From Rhodoflexus caldus (GTDB lineage: Bacteria; Bacteroidota; Bacteroidia; Cytophagales; Thermoflexibacteraceae): DNA of 64,000 nucleotides. The stretch covers positions 1 through 64,000 of the forward strand of contig NZ_JAJPRF010000005.1 in NCBI RefSeq assembly GCF_021206925.1. The letters run 5' to 3'. Both the position numbers and the translations under genes were made by a program. Shown here one piece after another: positions 1-7,350 of the stretch (the first letter of the stretch is position 1; the number at the start of each line of letters is the position of its first letter). Below the pieces are notes generated by a model, which searched no databases, was not told where the DNA came from, and saw only the letters and a list, made by a program, of their open reading frames with translations.

Positions 1-2
1 CC

Positions 3-401
3 CTGAAAAGTCTGTGTCATAAGTCAGCCGAAGGGCAAAACAGGCGCATCACGGTCAATCATCGGCTCAATGAGCTTCGGGCGCAGGCAAGAACATTACT
101 TAACAGCCCCGAAGGCAAAGCCCACCGAAGTAAGCACCCCATAGAAGTAGAAGCCGTATTTGGTCAGTTGAAACGCAACAACGGTTTTACCCGATTCAGT
201 ATGCGGGGATTGGAAAAGGTGCGCCTGGAATTCCTGCTCATGGCACTTGGGCACAACCTGCGCAAAATGGTGGCAAAGGCCCGCCGTTTTTTTTATCATT
301 TTTTAGCCCTATATCGCGCCTTGCGGAGGCTAACAACCCTGTTTTACAAGCCATGCTTGCCCATAAAGCACAACCAAACTCTGTTATTGGCTAGTACTTA
401 A
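3..401 (+). CDS. IS1182-type transposase, C-terminal part (5' end outside window)
   Basis: The frame is open from the window edge to a TAA at 399-401, giving about 132 residues. The stretch IEVEAVFGQLKRNNGF, followed by RGLEKV and LMALGHNLRKM, matches my memory of the C-terminal end of IS1182-family (IS4-like DDE) transposases, where the E of IEVEAVFG is the last catalytic acid. The residues after LRKM (roughly the last 40) look like a poorly conserved tail. The N-terminal part and left IS end lie outside the window, so I cannot tell whether the element is intact. A terminator follows directly. Confident as a transposase fragment; the family name is from memory of motifs. Confidence 0.85.
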   Translation: MKSLCHKSAEGQNRRITVNHRLNELRAQARTLLNSPEGKAHRSKHPIEVEAVFGQLKRNNGFTRFSMRGLEKVRLEFLLMALGHNLRKMVAKARRFFYHFLALYRALRRLTTLFYKPCLPIKHNQTLLLAST

Positions 402-407
402 TGAAAA

Positions 408-434
408 AGGCCGCCCCTTTTCGGACGGCCTCTT
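408..434 (+). terminator. Terminator after the transposase
   Basis: AGGCCG at 408-413 pairs with CGGCCT at 426-431 (extendable across a mismatch), followed by a short T-run. It lies 6 bases after the transposase stop and probably marks the right end of the IS transcript. Confidence 0.6.
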
Positions 435-462
435 TAAAATAACTGTTTTTCAATAATTTACA
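433..462. repeat. 30-bp intergenic repeat, copy 1
   Basis: This 30-base AT-rich segment matches 46362-46391 at 28 of 30 positions in the same orientation; both contain the core GTTTTTCAATAATTTACA. Copy 1 lies just after the transposase terminator, copy 2 downstream of the DNA ligase. It may be part of an IS end or a target remnant; nothing in the sequence settles this. Confidence 0.6.
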
Positions 463-505
463 TCACATGCCGCTTATACTTTTACATAATTACGACTAAG
501 TCCGC

Positions 506-624
506 GAGTATTACGCCAAGAGCACTGAGTGTTTTTATGATGAATCTTTTCTTTGTGTACACTGCGGTCAAACCTTTGCGCACTACACGGTAAAAAAGAA
601 CGTGTTAATCTGCTCACCTGCTTA
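506..624. repeat. Dispersed repeat family A, copy 1
   Basis: A 119-base segment aligns without gaps to 60778-60896 with about 11 mismatches. It reaches into the stop codon of accD (622-624). It contains the degenerate units ACTGCGGT and TTTGCGCACT. On the opposite strand these read like the scattered ACCGCAGAG/CGCAAAG repeats found in many bacterial genomes. A third, shorter inverted relative is at 28304-28342. The rest of the 402-621 gap holds only the transposase terminator and the 30-bp repeat. Confidence 0.8.
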
Positions 625-1461
625 TTTCAGCATGTTGAAAAGCAGGGTCAGTTTGGTTTTGAGTTGCCTTCTGTCCACAATAAAATCAAGGAAGCCATGC
701 TCTAACAGGAATTCGGCTGTTTGGAAGCCTTTGGGAAGGTCTTTACCGATTGTTTCGCGAATGACACGCGGCCCTGCAAAGCCAATTAATGCTCCCGGCT
801 CGGCAATATTAAAGTCGCCCAGCATGGCAAAAGACGCAGAAACGCCGCCTGTGGTAGGGTCTGTCATCAGCGATACATAGGGCACACCCGCTTCGTGCAA
901 CAAGGCAAGTTTAGCGGAGGTTTTTGCCATTTGCATCAACGAAAATCCCGCTTCCATCATACGCGCACCGCCCGAACGGGAAATGACCACCAATGGCCAC
1001 CTGTTTTCTAATGCCACATCGATGGCGCGGGCGATTTTTTCGCCTACTACCGAACCCATGGAGCCGCCAATGAATTCAAAATCCATACAGGCGACAACAA
1101 TATTGACTCCGTTCATTTTGCCGTAGGCAGAGCGTGCGGCATCGTTAAGGCCGGTTTTGGCGCGGCTGTCTTGCAGACGTGAAACGTAGGACTTGGTGTC
1201 GGAGAAATTGAGCGGGTCGCCCGCAATCAGTTCCGGAGCAATTTCGGTGAACTCATTCCCGTCAAACAGGATTTCAAAATACTCACGCGAACCGATTTTA
1301 ACATGATAACCGTCCTCGGGGCTGACATAACAGTTGTTTTTCAACTCTTTCATGTGGATAATTTTACCCGTAGGTGTTTTAAACCACAAACCGTTGGGCG
1401 CATCTTTCTTTTCTGCCGTAGGGGTTGTTATGTTTTTTTCGGAACGTTTAAACCAACTCAT
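622..1461 (-). CDS. accD: Acetyl-CoA carboxylase carboxyltransferase subunit beta
   Basis: The 279-residue protein is the beta half of the carboxyltransferase, which with AccA moves CO2 from biotin to acetyl-CoA in the first step of fatty acid synthesis. The carboxyltransferase core is clear: [12 protein letters not shown], then [18 protein letters not shown] and [15 protein letters not shown]. The N-terminal zinc-ribbon region (residues 23-55) keeps the framework [10 protein letters not shown]...YVSPEDGYH, but all four zinc cysteines are replaced (CPSC to TPTG, CPKC to SPED). I remember the same loss in other Bacteroidota, so this looks like a lineage trait and not damage. fbaB lies upstream on the same strand but a strong terminator separates them. 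The stop codon overlaps repeat family A. Confidence 0.96.
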   Translation of the reverse strand: MSWFKRSEKNITTPTAEKKDAPNGLWFKTPTGKIIHMKELKNNCYVSPEDGYHVKIGSREYFEILFDGNEFTEIAPELIAGDPLNFSDTKSYVSRLQDSRAKTGLNDAARSAYGKMNGVNIVVACMDFEFIGGSMGSVVGEKIARAIDVALENRWPLVVISRSGGARMMEAGFSLMQMAKTSAKLALLHEAGVPYVSLMTDPTTGGVSASFAMLGDFNIAEPGALIGFAGPRVIRETIGKDLPKGFQTAEFLLEHGFLDFIVDRRQLKTKLTLLFNMLK

Positions 1462-1509
1462 TTCTCTTCTCTGCTTGCTTTGTCTAAAAAATTAAATGGG
1501 GAATGGGAT

Positions 1510-1545
1510 AAAAAACCTGTGGAGATGAAGCAACATCTCCACAGG
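1510..1545 (-). terminator. Terminator of fbaB
   Basis: CCTGTGGAGATG (1516-1527) pairs perfectly over 12 bases with CATCTCCACAGG (1534-1545) around a 6-base loop. On the minus strand it is followed by TTTTTTATC, giving a textbook intrinsic terminator 10 bases after fbaB. Confidence 0.9.
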
Positions 1546-1555
1546 CAAAATATTG

Positions 1556-2617
1556 TTAGGCAACAGTAATTTCAGGGGACAGATATACGTCCTGAACCGT
1601 ATGCAACAGTTCCACACCTTCCGCAAACGGTCGCTGGAAGGCTTTGCGGCCCAAAATAAGCCCCATGCCGCCGGCGCGTTTGTTAATAACCGCCGTGCGT
1701 ACAGATTCGGCCAAGTCGCTTGCACCGGCCGACTCGCCGCCGGAGTTAATCAAACCTGCACGACCCATGAAGCAGTTAGCCACCTGATAGCGACACAAGT
1801 CAATCGGATGGTCGGTGGTCAGCTCTGAGTACATTTTCGGATGCGATTTGCCGAAATTGAGCGCTTTAAAGCCGCCGTTATTCACAGGCAATTTTTGCTT
1901 GATGATGTCTGCCTGAATGGTAGCACCGATATGAGTAGCTTGCGAAGAAACGTCGGTGGCGTTATGATAATCCACGCCGTCTTTTTTGAATGCATTATTG
2001 CGAGTGTAGCACCACAAAATGGTAGCCATGCCGAGCTCATGAGCCATCTCGAAGGCTTCTGCCACTTCTACCAACTGACGGTTAGACTCTTCCGAGCCAA
2101 AATAGATGGTAGCGCCGACTGCCACAGCACCCAGATTCCATGCCTCTTTTACGCTGCCGAACATAATTTGGTCAAACTTATTAGGGTAGGTCAGTAATTC
2201 ATTGTGATTAATTTTTACAATGAATGGGATTTTATGCGCATACTTGCGCGACATCATACCCAATACGCCAAAGGTTGTAGCCACACCGTTGCAACCCGCT
2301 TCAATTGCCAAGCGAATAATATTTTCGGGGTCAAAATAAATCGGGTTGGGGGCAAACGATGCACCGGCCGTATGCTCAATGCCTTGGTCTACCGGAAAGA
2401 TGGAAAGGTAGCCGGTATTTGCCAATCGACCTGCGCCGAAAAGTTGGCCAAGGCTGCGCAAAACCTGCGGCGAACGGTTTGACTGACCAAAAACCTTATC
2501 TACAAACTGCGGATTAGGAAGTTGCAGATGTTCTTTGCTGATAGTTTTGCTTTCGTGGTTCAGCAATGAATCGGCTTCAGAGCCAAGCAGCGATACAAGT
2601 TTGTTGTAAGATGACAT
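1556..2617 (-). CDS. fbaB: Class I fructose-bisphosphate aldolase (DhnA/FbaB type)
   Basis: The 353-residue enzyme should cleave fructose 1,6-bisphosphate to dihydroxyacetone phosphate and glyceraldehyde 3-phosphate through a Schiff base, and the reverse in gluconeogenesis. Family marks are FPVDQGIEH near residue 75, the [12 protein letters not shown] and [10 protein letters not shown] blocks, [13 protein letters not shown], and the C-terminal phosphate-binding region SGGESAG...[12 protein letters not shown]. Length and domain order fit the bacterial-archaeal class I family. ATG at 2617 is the only good start. It is monocistronic: a promoter-like TAAATTTG lies 26 bases upstream and a strong terminator follows. 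Confidence 0.95.
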   Translation of the reverse strand: MSSYNKLVSLLGSEADSLLNHESKTISKEHLQLPNPQFVDKVFGQSNRSPQVLRSLGQLFGAGRLANTGYLSIFPVDQGIEHTAGASFAPNPIYFDPENIIRLAIEAGCNGVATTFGVLGMMSRKYAHKIPFIVKINHNELLTYPNKFDQIMFGSVKEAWNLGAVAVGATIYFGSEESNRQLVEVAEAFEMAHELGMATILWCYTRNNAFKKDGVDYHNATDVSSQATHIGATIQADIIKQKLPVNNGGFKALNFGKSHPKMYSELTTDHPIDLCRYQVANCFMGRAGLINSGGESAGASDLAESVRTAVINKRAGGMGLILGRKAFQRPFAEGVELLHTVQDVYLSPEITVA

Positions 2618-2643
2618 AGTTGATAGTGCGTGATGAAATCGTG

Positions 2644-2676
2644 CAAATTTATAGTTATTTTACACATATCCCGAAA
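2644..2676 (-). promoter_or_regulatory. Putative fbaB promoter (Bacteroidota sigma type)
   Basis: On the minus strand a perfect -7 box TAAATTTG (2651-2644) is preceded after 21 bases by TTTC (2676-2673), one base off the -33 consensus TTTG. The 21-base spacing matches the two other promoters proposed here (24465-24496 and 26152-26184). Confidence 0.5.
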
Positions 2677-2691
2677 CTTTTGGACAAGTAT

Positions 2692-4044
2692 TCACATCAA
2701 CATTTTGCCGACAGCATAGATAGTAGTCGGATTTATCTGTACAAAAAGCCATATGAGCTTGCGGCTGTCAAAGGCACGGTTGGCGCCCATGTCGAGGATC
2801 ACATAAGACCTGTCAAAAATTTTATTCAATTGGAAAAGTGCCTGTTTAATATCGCGATGATAGTAGCGGCGATGCGTTTCCAGAAAGTTATTGCCAATAA
2901 CTGTTTTTGTTTTTGAATGTCGTATCAAAGAAGGGTTGGCATAAATCACCTCAAAAGTTTTTGACTGAATAATGGCAAAAAAATTTTCCGCATCATCAAA
3001 AAATGCGCGGATTTGCCAATCGTTTTCTTTGTTCACCTGCACCTCGCTGATGGCCAGCCAAAATGCGGCGTTCTTGCCTGCAACGGGTGGTAAAGGTCTG
3101 TAATAGCAGGCCACCGGCATCGGTTTGCCGTTGCGATGACTGAACATAATAAAATCCTTAACCTCCCGATTATCAAGCAGTTGTTGTTCGGTTGCTTTGT
3201 AGCGAAGCATCTGCGCCTCATAGGATATCCAACCTCTGTTTTGCCGCGATGCCATATTGAACTGTTCCATCGTATAACCCAAAGCAGCGGTAAAGGTAGG
3301 AGATACCCACTCCATAATGTAGTGCGTGCCGTGCATGTAACCTTTGCAGACAATAGTGGTCATAAAAACTTCCGTAATCTGATAGCGGGCTATCTCTTCG
3401 CTGAGTTTTTGTTGTGTGCGGATATAGGCCGTTACATCCCTGATAATGCCTATGCCGCCAACGATGCGGTCTTCTTCATCGTGTAATGGCCTGATATACA
3501 ACTCGTTCCAATAATACTCTTTGTCGGGATAAATATATGTTTTGGCCGGAAACGAAAAGGAATCTCCTGCCAGAACGCGGTTTTTGTAAGAAGCATCGCG
3601 CTCAATATCAATCAAATGGGATATTTTATCAAAAATTTCGCTTGGCGTTTTGCCTATGCAAACATCCGCAGGAACGCCGGTGATTTGCTCCATCTTAGGA
3701 TTCCATAAGATGTATTGCAGTTGTCTGTTAAATGCAAATATTCCATCCTGATGGCTGTCAATCAGGCTGCCCAACAGTAAATTTTTAATTGCCGGATGGC
3801 TGTTTTTGCTGCTGCCGTAGGCAATTGACAAAGGTTTTTGCGCATTATCGGGGCTTTCGGCAGCCTGCATTTGCAAACTTGCATTTTGCTCTTGGCGCAG
3901 TTCTGCCAATTTTTTTATTTTTTGCTGCAAGGCTGTATTTCTACCCCCGCGTTCGCCTTTTAAAACATGACGAACTTGCCTTTTGGTGCATCCGACAACA
4001 TTTGCTATCATTTCAATATCTGATGCAGTAAGTTCTATCTGCAT
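2692..4044 (-). CDS. HTH-PAS regulatory protein without kinase domain
   Basis: About 450 residues. The N-terminus (TASDIEMIANVVGCTKRQVR, then HVLKGERGG) looks like a short helix-turn-helix, followed by a coiled stretch KIKKLAELRQEQ. Three PAS-like domains follow at about 85-215 (ILWNPKMEQITG, a PAC segment ending in GGIGIIRDVTAY), 225-345 (EWVSPTFTAALGY) and 350-445 (FEVIYANPSLI). No HisKA, ATPase or cyclase domain follows, so it is probably a sensor that acts directly on DNA or on a partner. I chose ATG 4044 because the frame upstream has only TTG starts and crosses a clear palindrome. It is divergent from an XRE regulator across a gap rich in repeats. The ligand is unknown. Confidence 0.75.
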   Translation of the reverse strand: MQIELTASDIEMIANVVGCTKRQVRHVLKGERGGRNTALQQKIKKLAELRQEQNASLQMQAAESPDNAQKPLSIAYGSSKNSHPAIKNLLLGSLIDSHQDGIFAFNRQLQYILWNPKMEQITGVPADVCIGKTPSEIFDKISHLIDIERDASYKNRVLAGDSFSFPAKTYIYPDKEYYWNELYIRPLHDEEDRIVGGIGIIRDVTAYIRTQQKLSEEIARYQITEVFMTTIVCKGYMHGTHYIMEWVSPTFTAALGYTMEQFNMASRQNRGWISYEAQMLRYKATEQQLLDNREVKDFIMFSHRNGKPMPVACYYRPLPPVAGKNAAFWLAISEVQVNKENDWQIRAFFDDAENFFAIIQSKTFEVIYANPSLIRHSKTKTVIGNNFLETHRRYYHRDIKQALFQLNKIFDRSYVILDMGANRAFDSRKLIWLFVQINPTTIYAVGKMLM

Positions 4045-4053
4045 AAGCCATTC

Positions 4054-4078
4054 ATTTGTTCCTATTTTGGGAACAAAT
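4054..4078. promoter_or_regulatory. Palindrome, candidate operator
   Basis: ATTTGTTCC (4054-4062), a 7-base spacer, then GGAACAAAT (4070-4078): perfect 9-base arms. It sits 9 bases ahead of the ATG of the HTH-PAS gene, in the divergent gap with the XRE gene, so either regulator could bind it. Function is inferred from position only. Confidence 0.5.
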
Positions 4079-4108
4079 AAAAAAAAGAAAAGGGGTTTAG
4101 AAAAATTT

Positions 4109-4131
4109 TTGCTCAAAATATTGCTCAAAAT
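4109..4131. promoter_or_regulatory. Direct repeat in the divergent gap
   Basis: TTGCTCAAAAT occurs at 4109-4119 and again at 4121-4131, one base apart (12-base period). It lies between the two divergent regulator genes, 54 bases ahead of the XRE start. A possible binding site or promoter element; no test is possible from sequence alone. Confidence 0.35.
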
Positions 4132-4184
4132 GTAAAATCATCTCAACTTAGTATCAAGAATGACGCTCATAAACCCCCAAATCC

Positions 4185-4562
4185 ATGATTAATTTAGCAA
4201 ACAACATCAAGTTCCTGAGAGACTTGAATAATTTGAGCCAATACGGCTTTGCCAAGTTGTTTAATCTGACAAGAGGTAAAGTTGCTTCTTACGAAGTCGG
4301 CACCGAACCTGCGTTGAAAACACTGGTGGCAATGGCTAAACATTTCAACCTAACTTTGGATGAGTTGATTACGGCAGACCTGAGCACAATGGCTCCGCGC
4401 CCAAGCGAAGCGCAACTCGCTCAGGAAAGACTGGCAGAAGAAACCAAGTGGGAACGTGTTACAGCCGAGCTCGAGTTGCTGCGCAAGGAAAATGCAGAAC
4501 TCAAAAAAGACAAGGCGCATTTGCAGGCTTGGTTAGACCAAATTATGAAACGCGGTCTATAA
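4185..4562 (+). CDS. XRE-family transcriptional regulator with C-terminal coiled coil
   Basis: The 125-residue protein has an N-terminal HTH_XRE domain (about 5-60): LRDLNNLSQYGFAKLFNLTR, then GKVASYEVGTEPALKTLVAMAKHFNLTLDEL in pieces that fit the usual helix 2-3 recognition pattern. Residues 75-120 form a heptad-like coiled coil (LAEETKWERVTAELELLRKE), likely for dimerisation. There is no sensing or enzymatic domain. It is divergent from the HTH-PAS gene and its last codons overlap the tail of the convergent helicase gene by 6 bases. It may control itself and the HTH-PAS gene through the repeats between them. Confidence 0.88.
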   Translation: MINLANNIKFLRDLNNLSQYGFAKLFNLTRGKVASYEVGTEPALKTLVAMAKHFNLTLDELITADLSTMAPRPSEAQLAQERLAEETKWERVTAELELLRKENAELKKDKAHLQAWLDQIMKRGL

Positions 4563-6434
4563 CCACTCCCAAGCACTTTTGTAGTAAGATTTCTCAATTG
4601 TAAAGTCAATTAACGACTGGTAGTAAGGATGATAGCTCAAAGTTGCGCTGTCGCCGATGATTACCAGTCGTTTTTTCGCGCGGGTGATGGCCACGTTGCT
4701 TCGCCTGAGGTCGTTTAAAAAGCCGATTTGCCCTTCGGCATTGGAGCGAACCAAGCTGATGTAAACCACCTCGCGCTCCTGCCCCTGAAAACTGTCAATT
4801 GTATTGACTTCTATGTTCGGATAATTGCTGCATTTATCGCGCAGCAGTTTTACCTGTGCCTGATACGGGCTGATAACCGCTACCGGACGCTGCAATAATT
4901 CTTGCTCCTGTAAAATAATTCTTAACAGCAAATCGGCTTCGGCTTCGTTGGATGTGCTGCCTGTGGCCTCATCGGTGTATTCCTCAAAACAGCAACCTGC
5001 CGTATCTATAAAAGTAAGCGGAGGCAGTTGCGGGTCTAACCACTCGCTGCCAATGCTATCGGCTGCCTGCAACTCGTTGTGATAGAACCAGCGCGAAGGG
5101 AACGCCATAATATCGGGATGCATACGGTATTGAACGGTAAGCATAACGCTCATCCGTTCCCCGTAATGACCGTTCATGCAGCGCTCCATCAGGCTGACAG
5201 CCAAGCCCTTACGCACAGCCTCTTCCGATTTGACGACTGCGGGCAGTTGGCAATGGTCGCCCGCCATCACTACGCGGTCGGCTTTGGCAATCGCTATCCA
5301 TGCAGCGGGCTCGAGCGCCTGCGCGGCTTCGTCTATAAAAACTGTTTTAAAATGGTATTGCCTCAGCGAAGCGTGTGCAGCACCCGTAACCGTACTTACG
5401 ACTGCCTGTGCTTTGGCAAATATGTCATTGATGATGTAATCCTCGGTTTTATTGGCCAGTTGCAAATAATCTTTGGCTTCGGCGCGCAGCAATTTGCGTT
5501 CTTCGCGAGCTTGCAGGTCAAAGTTGCGCTTAAATTTACCTGCCTGCAAAAACAGTTGCATAGCCGTGCGTCGCCATTGCAGCATCTGTTTATAGTCGGG
5601 GTGGCGTTCTATTTGCCCGTCGAGAGTAAGCGTCTGCAACTCCTCTCCTACCCTTGCAGGATTGCCTATCCGCACTACTCTCATGCCTTTGTGTGCCAAT
5701 TTTTCTGCCAACAAGTCAGCGGCGGCATTGCTTGGCGCTGTTACCAACACGCGCTTTTCATGGGCAACGGTTTGGTGAATAATTTCTACCAGAGTGGTGG
5801 TTTTGCCCGTGCCCGGCGGCCCGTGCACAATGGCCACATCCTGCGCCCGATGTACTAACGCAAGCGCATCTAACTGCCGTTGGTTGAGCGACTGCGGTGC
5901 CGTTATGTGTTCGTTGGTTGTAAACGAAGGCGCGCTGTTACCTGCCAATATTTCGCGCAGCTCTGCCAAGCGGTTGCCGCGGGCTTCAATCACTGCCTGC
6001 AAGGCTTTTGTCATTTCCTGATATGTAGTTGCATCGTACATTAGGGTGATGCCCAACGATGTGCCCTCTGCCCATTCGGGGAGTTCCTCCTCGTCTAACA
6101 CAACGGTTAGTTTATCCTGTGCGGCTTTGGTTACTACGCCGCGGGTGCGTTCGGTTATTTTGCCGTTTTCCCAAACGGCCAGTACTACCGCCGCATTGGG
6201 CTGAAATACCTGCGGCGCATCGGTAGCGGTGGTGCGGGCAACTTCTAACCGCAGGCGATTGCCCGTAGTTGTGTCGCTGCTTAGGATTTGCAGCGGATGC
6301 CATGTATAACCGCTTTTTCGCTGTTCGCCCAAGGGCACTTCCTCTATGCGCTGCTTAAATAATTGCTCTTCTGCCCTTTGCTCTAAGCCAATGAGGGCAA
6401 GCATCTGCTGCAAATGTGTCAGAGATTCGGACAT
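4557..6434 (-). CDS. UPF1/IGHMBP2-like superfamily 1B helicase
   Basis: A 625-residue ATP-dependent helicase of the SMUBP-2/DNA2-like group, likely acting 5' to 3' on DNA or RNA. Visible motifs: Walker A GPPGTGKTT near residue 206; motif Ia VLVTAPSNAAADLL; Walker B FIDEAAQALEP near 369; motif III VMAGDHCQLPAV; motif IV VQYRMHP; motif V VNTIDSFQGQE; motif VI NVAITRAKK. The N-terminal 190 residues look like the beta-barrel and stalk region usual in this family. No nuclease domain is fused. Substrate and partners cannot be told from context: it is convergent with the XRE gene and divergent from the PIN unit. Confidence 0.93.
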   Translation of the reverse strand: MSESLTHLQQMLALIGLEQRAEEQLFKQRIEEVPLGEQRKSGYTWHPLQILSSDTTTGNRLRLEVARTTATDAPQVFQPNAAVVLAVWENGKITERTRGVVTKAAQDKLTVVLDEEELPEWAEGTSLGITLMYDATTYQEMTKALQAVIEARGNRLAELREILAGNSAPSFTTNEHITAPQSLNQRQLDALALVHRAQDVAIVHGPPGTGKTTTLVEIIHQTVAHEKRVLVTAPSNAAADLLAEKLAHKGMRVVRIGNPARVGEELQTLTLDGQIERHPDYKQMLQWRRTAMQLFLQAGKFKRNFDLQAREERKLLRAEAKDYLQLANKTEDYIINDIFAKAQAVVSTVTGAAHASLRQYHFKTVFIDEAAQALEPAAWIAIAKADRVVMAGDHCQLPAVVKSEEAVRKGLAVSLMERCMNGHYGERMSVMLTVQYRMHPDIMAFPSRWFYHNELQAADSIGSEWLDPQLPPLTFIDTAGCCFEEYTDEATGSTSNEAEADLLLRIILQEQELLQRPVAVISPYQAQVKLLRDKCSNYPNIEVNTIDSFQGQEREVVYISLVRSNAEGQIGFLNDLRRSNVAITRAKKRLVIIGDSATLSYHPYYQSLIDFTIEKSYYKSAWEWL

Positions 6435-6502
6435 ACAGGGTGGAAATATTGTGCAATGTTACGCTTAATTCGGATGGAATTTAGCGCAAAATCATTTCCC
6501 GA

Positions 6503-6543
6503 GTTACCCATACCTGATTGATTGTAATTAATCGGTAACTTTG
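6503..6543 (+). promoter_or_regulatory. Promoter-like site and dyad ahead of the PIN unit
   Basis: A perfect -7 box TAACTTTG lies at 6536-6543, 19 bases ahead of the ATG at 6563; the -33 region is poor. GTTACC (6503-6508) and GGTAAC (6534-6539) form a dyad whose right half overlaps the -7 box. A partial palindrome of GATT/AATC type lies between them. Such an arrangement would suit autorepression by a toxin-antitoxin pair, but that is inference. Confidence 0.4.
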
Positions 6544-6562
6544 TAGTAAAATACGGTGCATC

Positions 6563-6853
6563 ATGCCAACCATTCTTGATATAAAGCCTCTTTATCACAA
6601 AGCTGTTCAGGCGCTTTCCAATGTTGCCAACAGCACCTCACCTGATTTCAGGTTTGAGCAGGCAGAATACGACGAAAAGAAAAAGTTTTGGAAAATTGTT
6701 GTTTCATATTTGGAGCCAAATACAAATGTAAGCACTCAACCGCCGCACATGACTCCTTGGTACGATTTGCCCTATGAAAGAGTATATCGCGAGGTCTGGA
6801 TAAATGACAAAGAAGAAATTGTCAAAGTTAAAATTTTCAATGCGCAGCGATGA
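6563..6853 (+). CDS. Small protein of unknown function, partner of PIN protein
   Basis: The 96-residue soluble protein overlaps the next gene by ATGA (6850-6853), so the two are translationally coupled. I recognise no family. It has an acidic-basic helical N-terminus (YHKAVQALSNVANSTSP) and a beta-rich middle (KFWKIVVSYLEP). It contains the proline-rich PPHMTPWYDLP and ends in two strand-like stretches (VYREVWINDKEEIVKVKIFN). No DNA-binding motif typical of antitoxins (RHH, AbrB, Phd) is evident. By position it is a candidate antitoxin or modulator of the PIN protein; it could equally be an unrelated accessory protein. Confidence 0.6.
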   Translation: MPTILDIKPLYHKAVQALSNVANSTSPDFRFEQAEYDEKKKFWKIVVSYLEPNTNVSTQPPHMTPWYDLPYERVYREVWINDKEEIVKVKIFNAQR

Positions 6854-7335
6854 AGTGGAAAATTCCTGATACCAATGCACTGGTTATCATGATAGTCGCT
6901 ATGGTAGAACCTGGTTTAGTTAAATCGCACAAACGAACGGCATCGTATTTCCTTGAACAGGATGATGCTGAAAAACTAATTAAACGAGTAGAACTTGATA
7001 AACTTTTGCTTCTGCCCAATATTTTAACAGAGGTTGATAATCTTTTATGCGGCACATTCCATGACAAGTATCAACCAAAGTATTTGAGCATTTTGGAAAT
7101 ACTCACTCAAAAAGCAAAGGAAGAATACATTCCGTCTAAGCAGGCAGTCAAAGCCGGATGGGTATTTAGCAAACTTGGTATCACAGATACGCTTATTATC
7201 AATTTAGCCTTACACTATCGGAAGGGAAAACTGTTAGATTATGTGATTACAGGTGATTCAAAATTGTCAGATTATCTCAGAGGGTACAATATTCCCACTT
7301 ACGATATTAAAGCAGAGCTCAACAAAAAGCTGTAA
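6850..7335 (+). CDS. PIN-domain protein (candidate ribonuclease toxin)
   Basis: A 161-residue protein with the PIN-fold acids in order: D near residue 7 in IPDTNAL, E in NILTEVDNLL near 60, D in LGITDTLII near 116, and D in VITGDSKLSDYL near 138. PIN proteins are Mg-dependent RNases, often VapC-type toxins. The segment VKSHKRT and the LTEVDNLL region resemble the COG5573-type PIN group as I remember it. The ATG overlaps the stop of the preceding gene. hisIE follows after 15 bases and is probably on the same transcript, which is odd for a toxin module. Target RNA and toxicity are unknown. Confidence 0.75.
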   Translation: MKWKIPDTNALVIMIVAMVEPGLVKSHKRTASYFLEQDDAEKLIKRVELDKLLLLPNILTEVDNLLCGTFHDKYQPKYLSILEILTQKAKEEYIPSKQAVKAGWVFSKLGITDTLIINLALHYRKGKLLDYVITGDSKLSDYLRGYNIPTYDIKAELNKKL

Positions 7336-7350
7336 ACAACGAAATATTTC

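Noticed and set aside
1-500. Complete insertion sequence
   Set aside because: Only the C-terminal third of the transposase is inside the window and no terminal inverted repeat pair can be compared.
622-1461. Missing zinc cysteines in AccD as a sign of a pseudogene
   Set aside because: The frame is complete, the catalytic core is intact, and the same replacement is remembered from related genomes.
4045-4128. N-terminal extension of the HTH-PAS protein up to TTG 4128
   Set aside because: No ATG, low-complexity K/F-rich translation, and it would run through the perfect palindrome at 4054-4078.
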